Of a stretch of DNA of 64,000 nucleotides, positions 1 to 8,899 are shown piece after piece. A program made the position numbers and the translations under genes. Position 1 is the stretch's first letter; each line of letters opens with the position of its first letter. The notes beneath the pieces are model-generated. The model did not search any database and had not been told where the DNA came from. It saw nothing but the letters and a program-made list of their open reading frames with translations. Source of the stretch: Psychrobacillus sp. NEAU-3TGS (lineage in GTDB: Bacteria > Bacillota > Bacilli > Bacillales_A > Planococcaceae); assembly GCF_029955155.1 (NCBI RefSeq), contig NZ_JAPNOZ010000012.1, positions 515,610-579,609 on the forward strand. The letters are read 5' to 3'.

Positions 1-366
1 CTGTGCTGCGGTAATATCATCAATAGAGTCAGGTATAGGAACTGCAAATTCTGAAGATGTTTTAACATATTCCTGCCATGTGCCTTCTCCTCGCAATGGC
101 AAAATACGTTTACCAATTAGATGACGAGAGACTAATGGTCCTACATCTTCTACAATACCCACACCTTCATATCCCGGGATATTCGGTAGAGTAATTCGAT
201 GAGCATATGCTCCTCTAATCGGTATCAAGTCAGAAGGATTTATAGGCCGTGTTAACATTCGAACTAGTACTTCTTGTTCCATTGGTGATTCAATGATTTT
301 ATTTTCAACTTTTAAGACGTCTTTAGGTCTACCAAATTCATGAAACTTAATACATTTTGCATCCAA
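1..366 (-). CDS. Zinc-type alcohol dehydrogenase/quinone oxidoreductase, partial
   Basis: The N-terminal 122 residues of a medium-chain dehydrogenase/reductase; the gene runs off the left edge. The visible part is the GroES-like substrate domain. Landmarks are KFHEFGRPKDVLKVE near the start, NPSDLIPIRG, the conserved P-G-Y-E-G-V-G-I-V segment and WQEYV. This layout is that of quinone oxidoreductases and 2-enoyl-CoA reductase-like MDR proteins, which move hydride from NAD(P)H. No structural-zinc cysteine cluster lies in the visible part, which favours the quinone oxidoreductase branch. No ATG is in frame: an in-frame TGA lies just upstream, so translation probably starts at TTG (364-366) behind GGAGAAG. 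The substrate cannot be told from this fragment. Confidence 0.75.
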   Translation of the reverse strand, partial: MDAKCIKFHEFGRPKDVLKVENKIIESPMEQEVLVRMLTRPINPSDLIPIRGAYAHRITLPNIPGYEGVGIVEDVGPLVSRHLIGKRILPLRGEGTWQEYVKTSSEFAVPIPDSIDDITAAQ

Positions 367-592
367 AACTTTACTTCTCCTTCAATTAAATTTATTTAAA
401 TATTTATCTTCAACTTAACTTCTAGGTAAAAGGAAACCATTTATTACTTCTATGATTCTTTCTACTCCCTATCATTTATATTGGATAACGAGTTTTATTA
501 TATTGTTTCACAAAGAAATTGTTATTGTTTCAAAAATATCTTGCCTAATATCCTACGTAGTAAGACGGTCATTCTCCTTTACGGATTTTATT
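367..592. other. Gene-free AT-rich spacer
   Basis: No credible coding sequence. An open frame on the plus strand here (481-681) has no ribosome binding site and runs antisense into the VOC pseudogene. No clear terminator or repeat was seen. Confidence 0.5.
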
Positions 593-936
593 TTATTTCC
601 AATAACAAATTTGAAGTTTATTGTTATCTAGATCATAAACATCAAAAAAGTTGTTTACACCATCATTATGTAATTCACTAATATTGACGCCTAGGTCTTT
701 TAGTTTTCTATATGTTTCATTTATATCTTTTGAAAAAATATAGGATATGTTCCATTATTAGTAGACATTACATCACCTTCTTCAATCGTGAAAGGTACCG
801 CACTGTTTCCAATACTCAAAATTCGATAACCCTCACCTTTATAAGTCTCTTTAAACCCCATAATATTTTGATACCACTTACTTGATTCTTCAACATTCAT
901 TACCTTTATACATACGGTGTCAATTCTTTCAATCAT
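593..936 (-). pseudogene. VOC (glyoxalase-like) protein, frameshifted
   Basis: The gene starts MIERIDTVCIKVMNVEESSKW and reads as a vicinal-oxygen-chelate protein (repeated beta-alpha-beta-beta-beta modules, often a metal-dependent isomerase, dioxygenase or resistance protein). The frame stops after 71 codons at a run of six T on the coding strand. Adding one T restores a second half containing NETYRKLKDLGVNISELH and ending DNNKLQICYW-K-stop, for a 114-residue protein of normal VOC length. So the locus is one base short of intact. Either the gene is broken or the homopolymer was miscounted. The following gene upstream on this strand is an NTF2-like protein; no functional link is evident. Confidence 0.75.
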
Positions 937-998
937 TTATGTCACTACTTTCATTTATACTATTTGTTCTTGATCAGTATGGGAATTTACTTTTTTAC

Positions 999-1427
999 TT
1001 AACTGCTGCATTGGTTGAATATCAAGTTATTGATATTTACATAAGGAATTCCAGCTTCTATATAGCTTCTAACTAACTTCCATTCGTTCTTACTATTTTT
1101 TTGGAACGTCTGAAAGAACAAATTGGCTGTCTCTAAACTTTTACCTTGATTAACTAAAGTAGCTGATATAATAACCATGGTTTCACCTTCTCTTAAAGGA
1201 AGCATTGAAATTACATCAATCTTCCACTCGGCATTATTTTCTTTAGCAAATTTAAAACCTTGCTCCCATCCTTTTATTGACTCTTCATAACCAAAGTCAA
1301 CTATCTCTTCACCTGTTATTTCTCTTGCTTTATAATCTTTTGATAAGATATTTTTCAAGTCCGCTAAAGAAGAATTTCTCCATATTTCTAAATAATTATC
1401 TAAAAAACTTGAAAATGAATTTTGCAT
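999..1427 (-). CDS. NTF2/SnoaL-like small protein
   Basis: A 142-residue protein beginning MQNSFSSFLDNYLEIWRN. The pattern of an N-terminal helix (LDNYLEIWRNSSL), a Y-K-A-R-E-I-T loop, then strands with FKFAKENNAEWKIDVISM and WKLVRSYIEAGIPY suggests the cone-shaped NTF2-like fold (SnoaL/DUF4440 type). The biochemical role is unknown. The open frame extends 26 codons further upstream, but AAGGAG sits about 7 nt before the ATG at 1427, so I take that as the start. It lies between the broken VOC gene and a lysR gene without a visible operon partner. Confidence 0.65.
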   Translation of the reverse strand: MQNSFSSFLDNYLEIWRNSSLADLKNILSKDYKAREITGEEIVDFGYEESIKGWEQGFKFAKENNAEWKIDVISMLPLREGETMVIISATLVNQGKSLETANLFFQTFQKNSKNEWKLVRSYIEAGIPYVNINNLIFNQCSS

Positions 1428-1549
1428 AAAAAACTCCTTAAATGTGTTTATAGTTACCATTCTACATAAAAAGACTAATTCCTTTATTAAATTGCGCAAG
1501 TTCAAAAAATGATTAATATGCGCTATTCATCACAGTGGTATTCTGCACG

Positions 1550-2419
1550 TCATGGCGTCTTTTCATATCTCTCAATGATAAAGTCAATAAAATACTTACT
1601 TGCTATTGGCAATACCTTTTTATCCTGGTATGCAAGGCTAATTGTACGAATGACAGATGGCGAAATTTCTTTCGTGACAATATTATACGGACATCTACTT
1701 AGCACAAGCTTTGGTAGAATTGATATGCCAAGCCCCTGCTCAATCATGGACATAATCGTATAATCATCATGTACGCGGTATTGTATATTCGGTTCTAAGT
1801 TATTTTGTTTAAAAATAGTTAATGGCTCATTAATCTCTCCTTCATCTAAAAGGATATAAGGCCCTTCCGTTAATTCTTTTAATGTAACCTTTTCTGCTGT
1901 AGCGAGAGGATGATTTGCCGACAACACAGCAAGCAGATCATCTTCCTCCAAGGCAATGGTAGTCAAATTGGATACAGAGTTCGGATTCACAAAGCCGAAA
2001 TCTACGGATCCCTCTTTGATCCAATTCGAAATATCTGTGTATTCACCCTGATGTAATTCAAATTGAACTGCAGGATACTTTTTCTTAAAATCCTTCATCA
2101 ATACAGGTAGCCAATGACATGACACACTAGAAAAAGTTCCGATTCGTATAAGACCTCTATGTAACCCCACCATCTCCTTGTGCTTTTCTACCAATTTTCT
2201 ATGTGAGTTATAAATGTTCTTAATATATGGTAAAAATTCCTCGCCATCAGGTGTCAATGTAATACCTGTACGTGAACGTAAAATAAGCGTTGTGGAGAGT
2301 TCTTGCTCCAATGAATGGACCATTTGGCTAATGGCAGATTGAGTATAACCTAGCTCTTCAGCAGCTTTCGTAAAACTGCCTGTTTCAATGGCTTTAATAA
2401 AAGCATAATATGAATTCAT
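1550..2419 (-). CDS. LysR-family transcriptional regulator
   Basis: A 289-residue LTTR. The winged helix-turn-helix occupies about residues 3-60 (SFTKAAEELGYTQSAISQMV), followed by a linker helix and a periplasmic-binding-like effector domain from about residue 90 (IRIGTFSSVSCHWLPVLM). AAGGGGG precedes the ATG. It is divergent from the EamA transporter gene starting at 2546, the classical arrangement in which an LTTR controls its neighbour from the shared intergenic region. A second such pair follows directly (3480-5421), and the two regulators are clearly paralogous (shared TQSA-S-HTH core, RIGT-SSVS-HWLP, GLGISILP/GMGISILP). The effector is unknown. Confidence 0.88.
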   Translation of the reverse strand: MNSYYAFIKAIETGSFTKAAEELGYTQSAISQMVHSLEQELSTTLILRSRTGITLTPDGEEFLPYIKNIYNSHRKLVEKHKEMVGLHRGLIRIGTFSSVSCHWLPVLMKDFKKKYPAVQFELHQGEYTDISNWIKEGSVDFGFVNPNSVSNLTTIALEEDDLLAVLSANHPLATAEKVTLKELTEGPYILLDEGEINEPLTIFKQNNLEPNIQYRVHDDYTIMSMIEQGLGISILPKLVLSRCPYNIVTKEISPSVIRTISLAYQDKKVLPIASKYFIDFIIERYEKTP

Positions 2420-2545
2420 TCAAATCGCCCCCTTACATTAGAGTTTCTAATAGTTCTATTATAATTATTCGTTTTATTAATGCAAATATGGATGATACGA
2501 TATTGGTTAGATTTATAGAAATTGAAGAAAGGAGGAATGCTAATA

Positions 2546-3406
2546 ATGACACAACGACAAGCAAACTGGTTGTTAGCGTTGGTTTCAGCGACTTGGGGAG
2601 CATCATATATTTTTATGAAAGTTCTTGTAGATGATATCCCTCCACTAACCATTGTTGCTTTACGATTTGGCATTGCATTTATCGTGATGATAGCGATATT
2701 CTTCCGTAAAATTGTCCTGCTCAATGCTAAAACGTTGAAATACAGTGCATTAGTTGGTGTACTGCTCTTTAACATTTTCTTTGCACTCATATATGGCATG
2801 AAAAATACGACTGCTTCTACTGCGGGATTTCTGACGAGTACAACAGTAATTCTCGTTCCCATTTTACAAATTTTCATTACACGGAGGCTGCCTAGTAAAA
2901 AAATTGTATGGGGTGTTGTTATTGTAACTACCGGTTTAATATTTCTACTAGTTCGGGAGGATTTCAATATCGCAACTGGTGCATTTCTATGTTTAGTAGC
3001 AGCCTTCCTATATGCAATTCATATAATTGTGACAAACCGCTTTGTGCGTGAAGTAGATGCCTTACTGCTAGGGATATTTCAATTGGGGTTCGCAACCCTT
3101 TTTGCGACGATCGGAACTTTTTTGTTCGAAACTCCTGTCTTGCCCAAAAGCACTGTTCATTGGTTATCCATACTTGGCCTAGCACTTCTTTGTTCTGCTT
3201 TTGGCTTTGTCATGCAGTCCATCGCACAAAAGTACACGACCGCTGAAAGTGCAGGTTTTCTCTTCTCTCTTGAACCTCTTTTTTCAGCTATACTTGCATA
3301 CATCTTCCTTCATGAAATTATGGGTCTACAAGGTTATTTTGGGGCTACGCTTATTATAGCTGGCGTTCTTATAGCAAATACTACATTCAAAACAAAACTC
3401 ACTTAA
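2546..3406 (+). CDS. EamA/DMT-family transporter
   Basis: About 286 residues with ten predicted membrane helices in two EamA repeats. The first starts with ALVSATWGASYIFMKVL, the second includes FLYAIHIIVTNRFVREVDAL and ends ATLIIAGVLIANT. DMT transporters of this type usually export amino acids or metabolites. The AAGGAGG at 2530-2536 is too close to the ATG at 2537; the ATG at 2546 (MTQRQANW) has the proper spacing and is chosen. Divergent from the LysR gene at 1550-2419, which probably regulates it. A terminator hairpin follows at 3424-3461. Closely related to the transporter at 4477-5421. Confidence 0.85.
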   Translation: MTQRQANWLLALVSATWGASYIFMKVLVDDIPPLTIVALRFGIAFIVMIAIFFRKIVLLNAKTLKYSALVGVLLFNIFFALIYGMKNTTASTAGFLTSTTVILVPILQIFITRRLPSKKIVWGVVIVTTGLIFLLVREDFNIATGAFLCLVAAFLYAIHIIVTNRFVREVDALLLGIFQLGFATLFATIGTFLFETPVLPKSTVHWLSILGLALLCSAFGFVMQSIAQKYTTAESAGFLFSLEPLFSAILAYIFLHEIMGLQGYFGATLIIAGVLIANTTFKTKLT

Positions 3407-3423
3407 ATTATAGGACAAAATTA

Positions 3424-3461
3424 AAGCCTAATTCCTGACCCAAGAGGAATTAGGCATTTTT
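3424..3461. terminator. Bidirectional terminator between eamA and lysR genes
   Basis: GCCTAATTCC pairs with GGAATTAGGC around a CTGACCCAAGA loop. T-rich sequence follows on the plus strand and A-rich sequence precedes it, so it can serve the convergent genes on both sides. Confidence 0.8.
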
Positions 3462-3479
3462 ACATTGAAGCTTGTAATT

Positions 3480-4352
3480 TCAGTTAGCACTTAGCCATGA
3501 TTTCAGAAAATCAATGAACTTTTTTGTAGCTGGAGCAAGGGATTTAAAAGAAGTAGCAGCAATCCCAAGTGTACGATAATTTTCTCCCTCCAACGCAAGC
3601 ATTCGTACATTGTTTGGAACTCGATGTAAAACCATTTCAGGAAGGATACTGATCCCCATCCCCTTTTCCACCATCGAAATTATAGCTTGGTCATCTGAAA
3701 GTTCAAATTTAATATGCGGTGTGACATTGTTTTCTTTTAGTATTCGGATCAAATCGTTGTCACTGCCCTTTTTCGATTTAATGAGAGGCTCCTCTTTGAT
3801 CATTGCAAAACTGATTTCCTCTTGTTCCGCGAGCAGATGGTCTTCTGAAAGGATACAAAGCATTCTATCTTTTTTTAATGGCATCACTTCAAATTGTTGC
3901 AAGGTCGGTAGTGATACAAAGCCAAAATCAACCGAACCTGTGGAGATCCATTGCTCCACATCATCATAATCCCCTTCCATTAGTTTAATTTCGATAGAAG
4001 GGTGATGTTCATTAAATGTTTTCATAATTTCAGGTAACCAGTGGATAGAAACACTCGAAATGGTTCCAATCCGTACAGTTCCAACTTCAAGACCTTTTAT
4101 ATTCGCTATTTCTTGAAACATTTCTTCATTCCACTTAAGTATTTCACGTATGTACTTTAAGATCCGTTCACCGTTACTTGTTAGTTGGATACCCGAACGA
4201 CTTCGATTGAGTATTGTAAATCCACATTCTGATTCTAAGCTTGCAATTGCGTGACTTACTGCGGACTGAGTTAAACCAAGAGTTTCGCCCGCCTTTGTGA
4301 GGCTCCCTAATTCTACAACCGTACTAAATATTTCAAACTTGGCAAGAGACAA
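3480..4352 (-). CDS. LysR-family transcriptional regulator (second copy)
   Basis: A second LTTR of about 290 residues. The N-terminal HTH reads GSLTKAGETLGLTQSAVSHA, and the effector domain begins at VRIGTISSVSIHWLPEIM. An ATG at 4367 is part of the GGAGGGG ribosome binding site itself; the TTG at 4352, six bases after GGAGGGG, is the better start. It is divergent from the EamA gene at 4477. Similar to the regulator at 1550-2419 along its length, so the regulator/transporter pair appears to have been duplicated. The effector is unknown. Confidence 0.85.
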   Translation of the reverse strand: MSLAKFEIFSTVVELGSLTKAGETLGLTQSAVSHAIASLESECGFTILNRSRSGIQLTSNGERILKYIREILKWNEEMFQEIANIKGLEVGTVRIGTISSVSIHWLPEIMKTFNEHHPSIEIKLMEGDYDDVEQWISTGSVDFGFVSLPTLQQFEVMPLKKDRMLCILSEDHLLAEQEEISFAMIKEEPLIKSKKGSDNDLIRILKENNVTPHIKFELSDDQAIISMVEKGMGISILPEMVLHRVPNNVRMLALEGENYRTLGIAATSFKSLAPATKKFIDFLKSWLSAN

Positions 4353-4476
4353 GTTTATCCCCTCCATTTACATTAAATTATTTCATATAAGGACTTAAAA
4401 ACATTCATTTTATTAATCTACAGTTTACATTTATACTTATCAATAATCAATTTTGAAGAAGGAAGGTGAGCTAAAA

Positions 4477-5421
4477 ATGGATGGGAATAAATTGTTCGGG
4501 ATGATAAATGGAAGAGGATTAAACACTCAACTAAAAGCAGACTTCATGATGTTAATGGTGACCATGTTATGGGGTTCGTCCTACTTATTTATGAAGATGG
4601 GCCTCGATTCTCTACAAGAATTTAACTTAATAGCTTTACGTTTTGGCATAGCCTTTGTTTTAGCCGGGGCAGTATTTTACAAGCGTTTAATTCGTATTGA
4701 TTTTAAAACGTTTTTTTATGGATTTATATTAGGGACCATCTTGTTTTTAGTAATTACTGTTGTCACTATTGGATTAAAGTTCACGTCTATTTCAAATGCG
4801 GGATTTTTATTTAGTCTCTCCGTCGTATTTGTTCCGTTGTTATTAGCGATATTATTTAAAATAAAACCAGAAAAAAAAGTGATCTTTGGCGTGTGTATCG
4901 CAATACTAGGGATTGCACTTTTAACATTGAACAATGGATTAAAGATTAATTCTGGCGACTATTTAATTATCTTAGGTGCAGTATTTTATGCAACACAGAT
5001 CATTGTTACGGATAAGTTGACGAAAAATGTGGACTCGATCACACTCGGGATTATACAACTTGGGGTTGCAGGGACTTGGGGACTGCTATTTTCATTGTTT
5101 TTGGAAAAGCCACATCTTCCTAACACAACTGAATCCTGGGTTTCCATCATGGCTTTAAGTATCCTATGCAGTGCAATTGGATTTATCGGCCAAGCTGTAG
5201 CACAAAAACATACCACTCCCACGCACACGGGTCTTATATTTTCATTAGAACCAGTTTTCGCAGCCGGTTTCGCTTTTATGTTCGTTGGAGAAACACTTCC
5301 AGCTAAGGGTTACATAGGAGCAATCCTCATTTTTATAGGTGTCATAGCTGCAGAAATGAAGTTCAAGAATCCTTATATGAGAAAAAGATTTCACAAAACT
5401 GCTGAAGGCTCTAAAGCCTAG
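4477..5421 (+). CDS. EamA/DMT-family transporter (second copy)
   Basis: About 314 residues, ten predicted membrane helices. The start TMLWGSSYLFMKMGLDSL and the internal FYATQIIVTDKLTKNVDSIT match the equivalent segments of the transporter at 2546-3406, and the C-terminal helix is LIFIGVIAAEMKF. It differs by an N-terminal hydrophilic extension of about 27 residues and a basic tail (MRKRFHKTAEGSKA). The ATG at 4477 is preceded by GAAGGTGAG; a TTG at 4453 lies before that site. Divergent from the LysR gene at 3480-4352. A likely metabolite or amino-acid exporter; substrate unknown. Confidence 0.85.
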   Translation: MDGNKLFGMINGRGLNTQLKADFMMLMVTMLWGSSYLFMKMGLDSLQEFNLIALRFGIAFVLAGAVFYKRLIRIDFKTFFYGFILGTILFLVITVVTIGLKFTSISNAGFLFSLSVVFVPLLLAILFKIKPEKKVIFGVCIAILGIALLTLNNGLKINSGDYLIILGAVFYATQIIVTDKLTKNVDSITLGIIQLGVAGTWGLLFSLFLEKPHLPNTTESWVSIMALSILCSAIGFIGQAVAQKHTTPTHTGLIFSLEPVFAAGFAFMFVGETLPAKGYIGAILIFIGVIAAEMKFKNPYMRKRFHKTAEGSKA

Positions 5422-5433
5422 CTTGTATGGGGT

Positions 5434-5491
5434 GTTTTAGTTGATCCAAAAGAGAGCTGTATTATCACCTCTCTTTCCTTGTTCAACTAAA
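5434..5491 (+). terminator. Nested hairpin terminator after the second eamA gene
   Basis: An inner AAAGAGAG/CTCTCTTT hairpin (5448-5477) is enclosed by TTTAGTTGA (5436-5444) and TCAACTAAA (5483-5491). The outer arms resemble the CAACTAA/TTAGTT motif found repeatedly at 54-64 kb. Confidence 0.65.
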
Positions 5492-5496
5492 GTACT

Positions 5497-5841
5497 TTAC
5501 TGATATTTAAAAGGAAAATCCTTTATGAGATCATGGAATTTACTTTCCCATTGTAAAAAATCCGTTGTAGGTATTTTACCCCAAAACTGCAGTCCAGACG
5601 GTTCAAAAGAAACAGTGATAAAGTATTTATCTCCTTTTTCCTCATCACCGAACCAACTAGGAAGCGTGGTTTGGTTGCCTGTGTAAGAAGGCAACATTTC
5701 ATACACTTTCCCTAAAGCCTCATACGTTTTATCATTAAATTGGTATTCATCCACCATATAGACTCTTTCAAACTGTATGAAATCGGTAACAACTTCATAT
5801 CTATTATTGTAGTAATGTTCGTCTTCTATAATCCTATTCAA
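5497..5841 (-). CDS. Conserved hypothetical protein
   Basis: A 114-residue soluble protein with many aromatic and acidic residues (RYEVVTDFIQFERVYMVDEY, GLQFWGKIPTTDFLQWESKF). No membrane segment, signal peptide or recognised catalytic motif. I do not recognise the family. AAGGAGTG stands 9 nt before a TTG at 5841 and no ATG is available, so TTG is the probable start. Next upstream on this strand are a membrane protein and a P-loop kinase-like protein; no operon is evident because the gap is about 100 nt. Confidence 0.6.
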   Translation of the reverse strand: MNRIIEDEHYYNNRYEVVTDFIQFERVYMVDEYQFNDKTYEALGKVYEMLPSYTGNQTTLPSWFGDEEKGDKYFITVSFEPSGLQFWGKIPTTDFLQWESKFHDLIKDFPFKYQ

Positions 5842-5939
5842 AATATATACACTCCTTGCCGAAAGTCAATTATGCTTACTAATTTGCCTATCTGTAATTT
5901 ATAGAGAGTTTCAGTATTAACATTTCAATGATAATCACT

Positions 5940-6371
5940 TCATTTTTTAAACAAAAACTGCCAAATGATTAGCAAATGATAATAAAGAAGTGAAGCAATT
6001 ATTCCCAATAATAAAAAACTAAATGTTTCTGTATTTGATATAATTTTTCCATTTGAAATAATAAATAAAAAAATCACTGTACTACCTAGACCTGCTATTA
6101 TATATAAAATAAATTTTGTAAAATATCTTTTACTTCTTGTTAGATATTTCCTACTTATTTTATCAAAAATAAAAGACCAAATAATACCAGCAATTACGAA
6201 GACTGGACCCGAAAATAAAGCATAGATAGTAAAAAGTCCTAACAGAGAATTATAGGAAGAATCTGGTTCTCTATTAGAAGCGGGTGTGTACACAAATATT
6301 GCAAGCGAAATAGAAAATAATACTGTCGAAATAACAGCTATTAATATTCGTTTAACTATTTCATGTGTCAT
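5940..6371 (-). CDS. Small four-helix membrane protein
   Basis: 143 residues with four predicted membrane helices: ILIAVISTVLFSISLAIFVY, LFTIYALFSGPVFVIAGIIW, FILYIIAGLGSTVIFLFII and FSFLLLGIIASLLYYHLLII. No known catalytic motif; family not recognised. AGAAGGGA precedes the ATG. In the corrected frame, the upstream P-loop gene would end in TGA overlapping this ATG (ATGA), so the two were probably translationally coupled. Confidence 0.65.
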   Translation of the reverse strand: MTHEIVKRILIAVISTVLFSISLAIFVYTPASNREPDSSYNSLLGLFTIYALFSGPVFVIAGIIWSFIFDKISRKYLTRSKRYFTKFILYIIAGLGSTVIFLFIISNGKIISNTETFSFLLLGIIASLLYYHLLIIWQFLFKK

Positions 6372-6396
6372 TTGTTAAATCCCTTCTGAACCTTAT

Positions 6397-6888
6397 CTAA
6401 AAAAGTCGTACATCTCTAGGAGACATTAAAATAATAACTTTTTTATCACTAGGCAGTTGTTCAAGCTTCCTTAATACAATCGGTTTCCTTGTTTTTTTAT
6501 AATCCCAAACCCATTTTAAGAAATTAAAATCCAGCCTTTCATTGACACCCTCCGCCATATCTGGTCTCGTTTTTCCACGAAATTGAATCATCCGCTTCAA
6601 AACTCTATATACGCATATTACTCTATTAATATCTACAAAGACAACGGTATCTGCGGCATTGAGTCTTATATCCATCGTACCATTATAATTTCCGTCAATA
6701 ATCCACTCTTCTTTGATTACCAACTCGTTTTGAATTTTTATTTGCTCCTCTTTAGATGATGATGTCCAATTTGGCTTCCATAACAATGCATCTAGGTGAT
6801 AAACATTTATATTCAACTTTTGCCCTAACTTACGTGCCAGGGTAGACTTTCCTGACCCTCCCGAACCAATTAATGCAATCTTTTTCAA
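6397..6888 (-). CDS. P-loop topology-modulation (FlaR-like) protein, altered C-terminus
   Basis: A 163-residue adenylate-kinase-like P-loop protein of the kind annotated as DNA topology modulation protein. The Walker A motif is GSGGSGKST (8-16), followed by YHLDALLWKPNW and the lid-like FRGKTRPDMAEG, all typical of that family. The true biochemical activity of the family is poorly defined. The present frame ends SPRDVRLF at a run of six T. One additional T would continue as LDKVQKGFNK and stop at 6368, giving 173 residues, with the stop overlapping the ATG of the next gene. So the last 11 residues appear to be lost by a one-base deletion or a homopolymer miscount; the catalytic part is untouched. 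Confidence 0.75.
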   Translation of the reverse strand: MKKIALIGSGGSGKSTLARKLGQKLNINVYHLDALLWKPNWTSSSKEEQIKIQNELVIKEEWIIDGNYNGTMDIRLNAADTVVFVDINRVICVYRVLKRMIQFRGKTRPDMAEGVNERLDFNFLKWVWDYKKTRKPIVLRKLEQLPSDKKVIILMSPRDVRLF

Positions 6889-7194
6889 CGTCTGCCACCT
6901 CTTTATGTACTTTTTATAGTAGCTTTAGAAACAAGTAAGTAGTGTAGTTTTTCTAACCAGTCAAATGAACTACTAAATTAAGTACACATATCTAAGTATA
7001 TAAAATAAATATATATATATATACGATTAAAAAGCGATTGTTTTCAAATGATAAAGCCTGTTTCTTGAACAGCTTTAGCTTGTAGCCGAATCAATCTAGT
7101 TTTATAACTTTAAAAATACCCCATCTAAAAAATAAGATGAGGTTAACATAAAGTAGTTTGTTTTTTGATAAAAATTCCTAATAAAGCTACAAGT
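6889..7194. other. Intergenic region with (TA)n run
   Basis: No gene seen. It holds a TATA dinucleotide run at about 7008-7022 and the terminator of the VOC gene at 7111-7143. Confidence 0.5.
7111..7143 (-). terminator. Terminator of the VOC gene
   Basis: On the minus strand CCTCATCT pairs with AGATGGGG and is followed by TATTTTTA. Confidence 0.7.
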
Positions 7195-7578
7195 TTATTT
7201 CTGCACTATTTGAATAAGGTTACCACTAGTATCATTCAAGACAGCTATAGTGACTTCGCCCATTTTTGTCGGCTCCATAGTAAACTTTACACCTTTTTCC
7301 AATAGTCGTTTGTATTCCATTTGAATATCTTCTACGCCAAACATTGTTGCTGGGATACCATCGTTAAATATTTTCTTTTGATACTCTTGGGCAGCAGGAT
7401 GGTCATTTGGTTCTAGTAAAAGCTCGGTACCTTCCTGATTATTAGGTGAAACAAGCGTAATCCATCTAAATTTCCCCATTGGAACGTCCTGTTTTTTAAC
7501 AAACCCTAGCTTTTCGGTATAAAACTCCAGTGCCTTGTCTTGATCTTGTACAAATATACTCGTAACTATGATGTTCAT
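7195..7578 (-). CDS. VOC-family (glyoxalase/bleomycin resistance-like) protein
   Basis: 127 residues with the VOC pattern: MNIIVTSIFVQDQDKALEFY, LGFVKKQDVPMG, WITLVSPNN, ELLLEPNDHPAAQEY, MFGVEDIQMEYKRLLEKGV and LNDTSGNLIQIVQK. The C-terminal D-x-x-G-N-x-I-x-I is typical. Substrate unknown; related B. cereus-group proteins are annotated only as VOC family. The open frame extends 23 codons upstream, but GGGAGG is correctly spaced from the ATG at 7578. It follows the MFS gene on the same strand with an 80-nt gap, so it could be co-transcribed from the T-box promoter. Confidence 0.8.
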   Translation of the reverse strand: MNIIVTSIFVQDQDKALEFYTEKLGFVKKQDVPMGKFRWITLVSPNNQEGTELLLEPNDHPAAQEYQKKIFNDGIPATMFGVEDIQMEYKRLLEKGVKFTMEPTKMGEVTIAVLNDTSGNLIQIVQK

Positions 7579-7658
7579 ACTGTAATTGCCTCCCTTGTTA
7601 ATGATGACATATGGCAGTGTTGTGCTCCTATTCGCCATTGTTACCACTTTGACTTTAA

Positions 7659-8873
7659 CTATAACATATCTTTTTTAAAATAATCCTTCTGGTTTCCACT
7701 TGCTACTACTTTCCTGGCCACCAACGCTAATAAGCAAAAGCCAAATGATCCTATCAACCCAACCGGACGAATCGAAGTTAACTCAGCTGCTAAACCGATC
7801 AAAACCGTTAATACAACAATAAAACCTGCTTCCACAACACTGAAGATGCTTTCAAACCTCCCCATTATTTTCACAGGAACATGATTTTGATAGAAAGTTA
7901 AATACCCTGTGTTTGCAAAGGTTACAGCAAATCCGATTAAAAATACACCAAGTGCAGCACTAAAAAACCCATTCGAACTGTAAAACACTATATACCCAAT
8001 AGCGGTAAAAATGGTACCATACCCCATTAAAATATTGACTGCAAGCCGTTTAGAAAATACTGCATTAATGATGGATCCCATAATAATCCCTGCTCCAAAA
8101 ACACTTAATAAAAACCCATAATTGGTATCGGATATGGAAAGTACACCTTTAGCAAATGCAGCCTCGAGAGAATCAATTGCAGTCATGCATATAGTAGCTC
8201 CGCAAAATAATAAATAGATTTTTGTGATATAAGCATGGTCCTTACTGAAATGTAAAACAACCTGCAAGTCTTTTTTAATCATATCCCAAGTAAATCTTTG
8301 CCCCTTTATCTCTTCGAGTCTTAAATCAACATCAGGTAGCATCAAAATAATAAGTGCCGAAAAAACTAAAGCCCCTGCATTCACATGGATAGCAGTATAA
8401 GGCGTGCCCATCCAAAACAAAATCCCTGCAATGGCAGGGCCTATTAGTGATCCACATGAATTGATAAAACCACGTAATGCATTAAAGCGCTGCCGGTCTT
8501 TTTCAGGTATTAGTTTAGTCATATAAACCATCGATGTCGGCTGAAAAATAGCACTTCCCATATTAATGATAAACGCTAATATATACACATAAAAAAGGGA
8601 CGGTAAAAATGGAATAAACGCAATACATAGTGCTCGAAAAAAGTCTAATACCATCATAAGTCGCCTTGTATTAACGCGATCAATTAAACTTCCTGCCCAA
8701 ATATTCGAACATATCGTTGCAATGGGACCAAGTATATACAATAAAGCAATTGCAAGGGGAGAGCCCGACTCATTCAATATAATTAAGTTTAATGCAATTA
8801 GGTAAACCCAAGCTCCCACATTTGAGATGCCTATTCCTCCCAGTAGCATTAAAGGATACTTCCAACTAGACAT
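7659..8873 (-). CDS. MFS transporter behind a T-box leader
   Basis: 404 residues, about twelve predicted membrane helices, with the N-half motif SLIDRVNTRRLMMVLDFFRA (the DRxxRR loop between helices 2 and 3) and LRGFINSCGSLIGPAIAG in helix 5. This is the MFS_3/MefA-like group of exporters. GGAG is 8 nt before the ATG at 8873. The start lies only 27 nt from the terminator of a complete T-box leader (8900-9205), with no aminoacyl-tRNA synthetase in between, so expression is presumably induced by an uncharged tRNA. This suggests a role linked to amino-acid uptake, export or resistance to an amino-acid analogue (inference). Confidence 0.8.
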   Translation of the reverse strand: MSSWKYPLMLLGGIGISNVGAWVYLIALNLIILNESGSPLAIALLYILGPIATICSNIWAGSLIDRVNTRRLMMVLDFFRALCIAFIPFLPSLFYVYILAFIINMGSAIFQPTSMVYMTKLIPEKDRQRFNALRGFINSCGSLIGPAIAGILFWMGTPYTAIHVNAGALVFSALIILMLPDVDLRLEEIKGQRFTWDMIKKDLQVVLHFSKDHAYITKIYLLFCGATICMTAIDSLEAAFAKGVLSISDTNYGFLLSVFGAGIIMGSIINAVFSKRLAVNILMGYGTIFTAIGYIVFYSSNGFFSAALGVFLIGFAVTFANTGYLTFYQNHVPVKIMGRFESIFSVVEAGFIVVLTVLIGLAAELTSIRPVGLIGSFGFCLLALVARKVVASGNQKDYFKKDML

Positions 8874-8899
8874 ATGCACCACTCCATTTTATTTTTTGT

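Noticed and set aside
481-681. 66-residue plus-strand frame
   Set aside because: Antisense to the restored half of the VOC gene, without a ribosome binding site.
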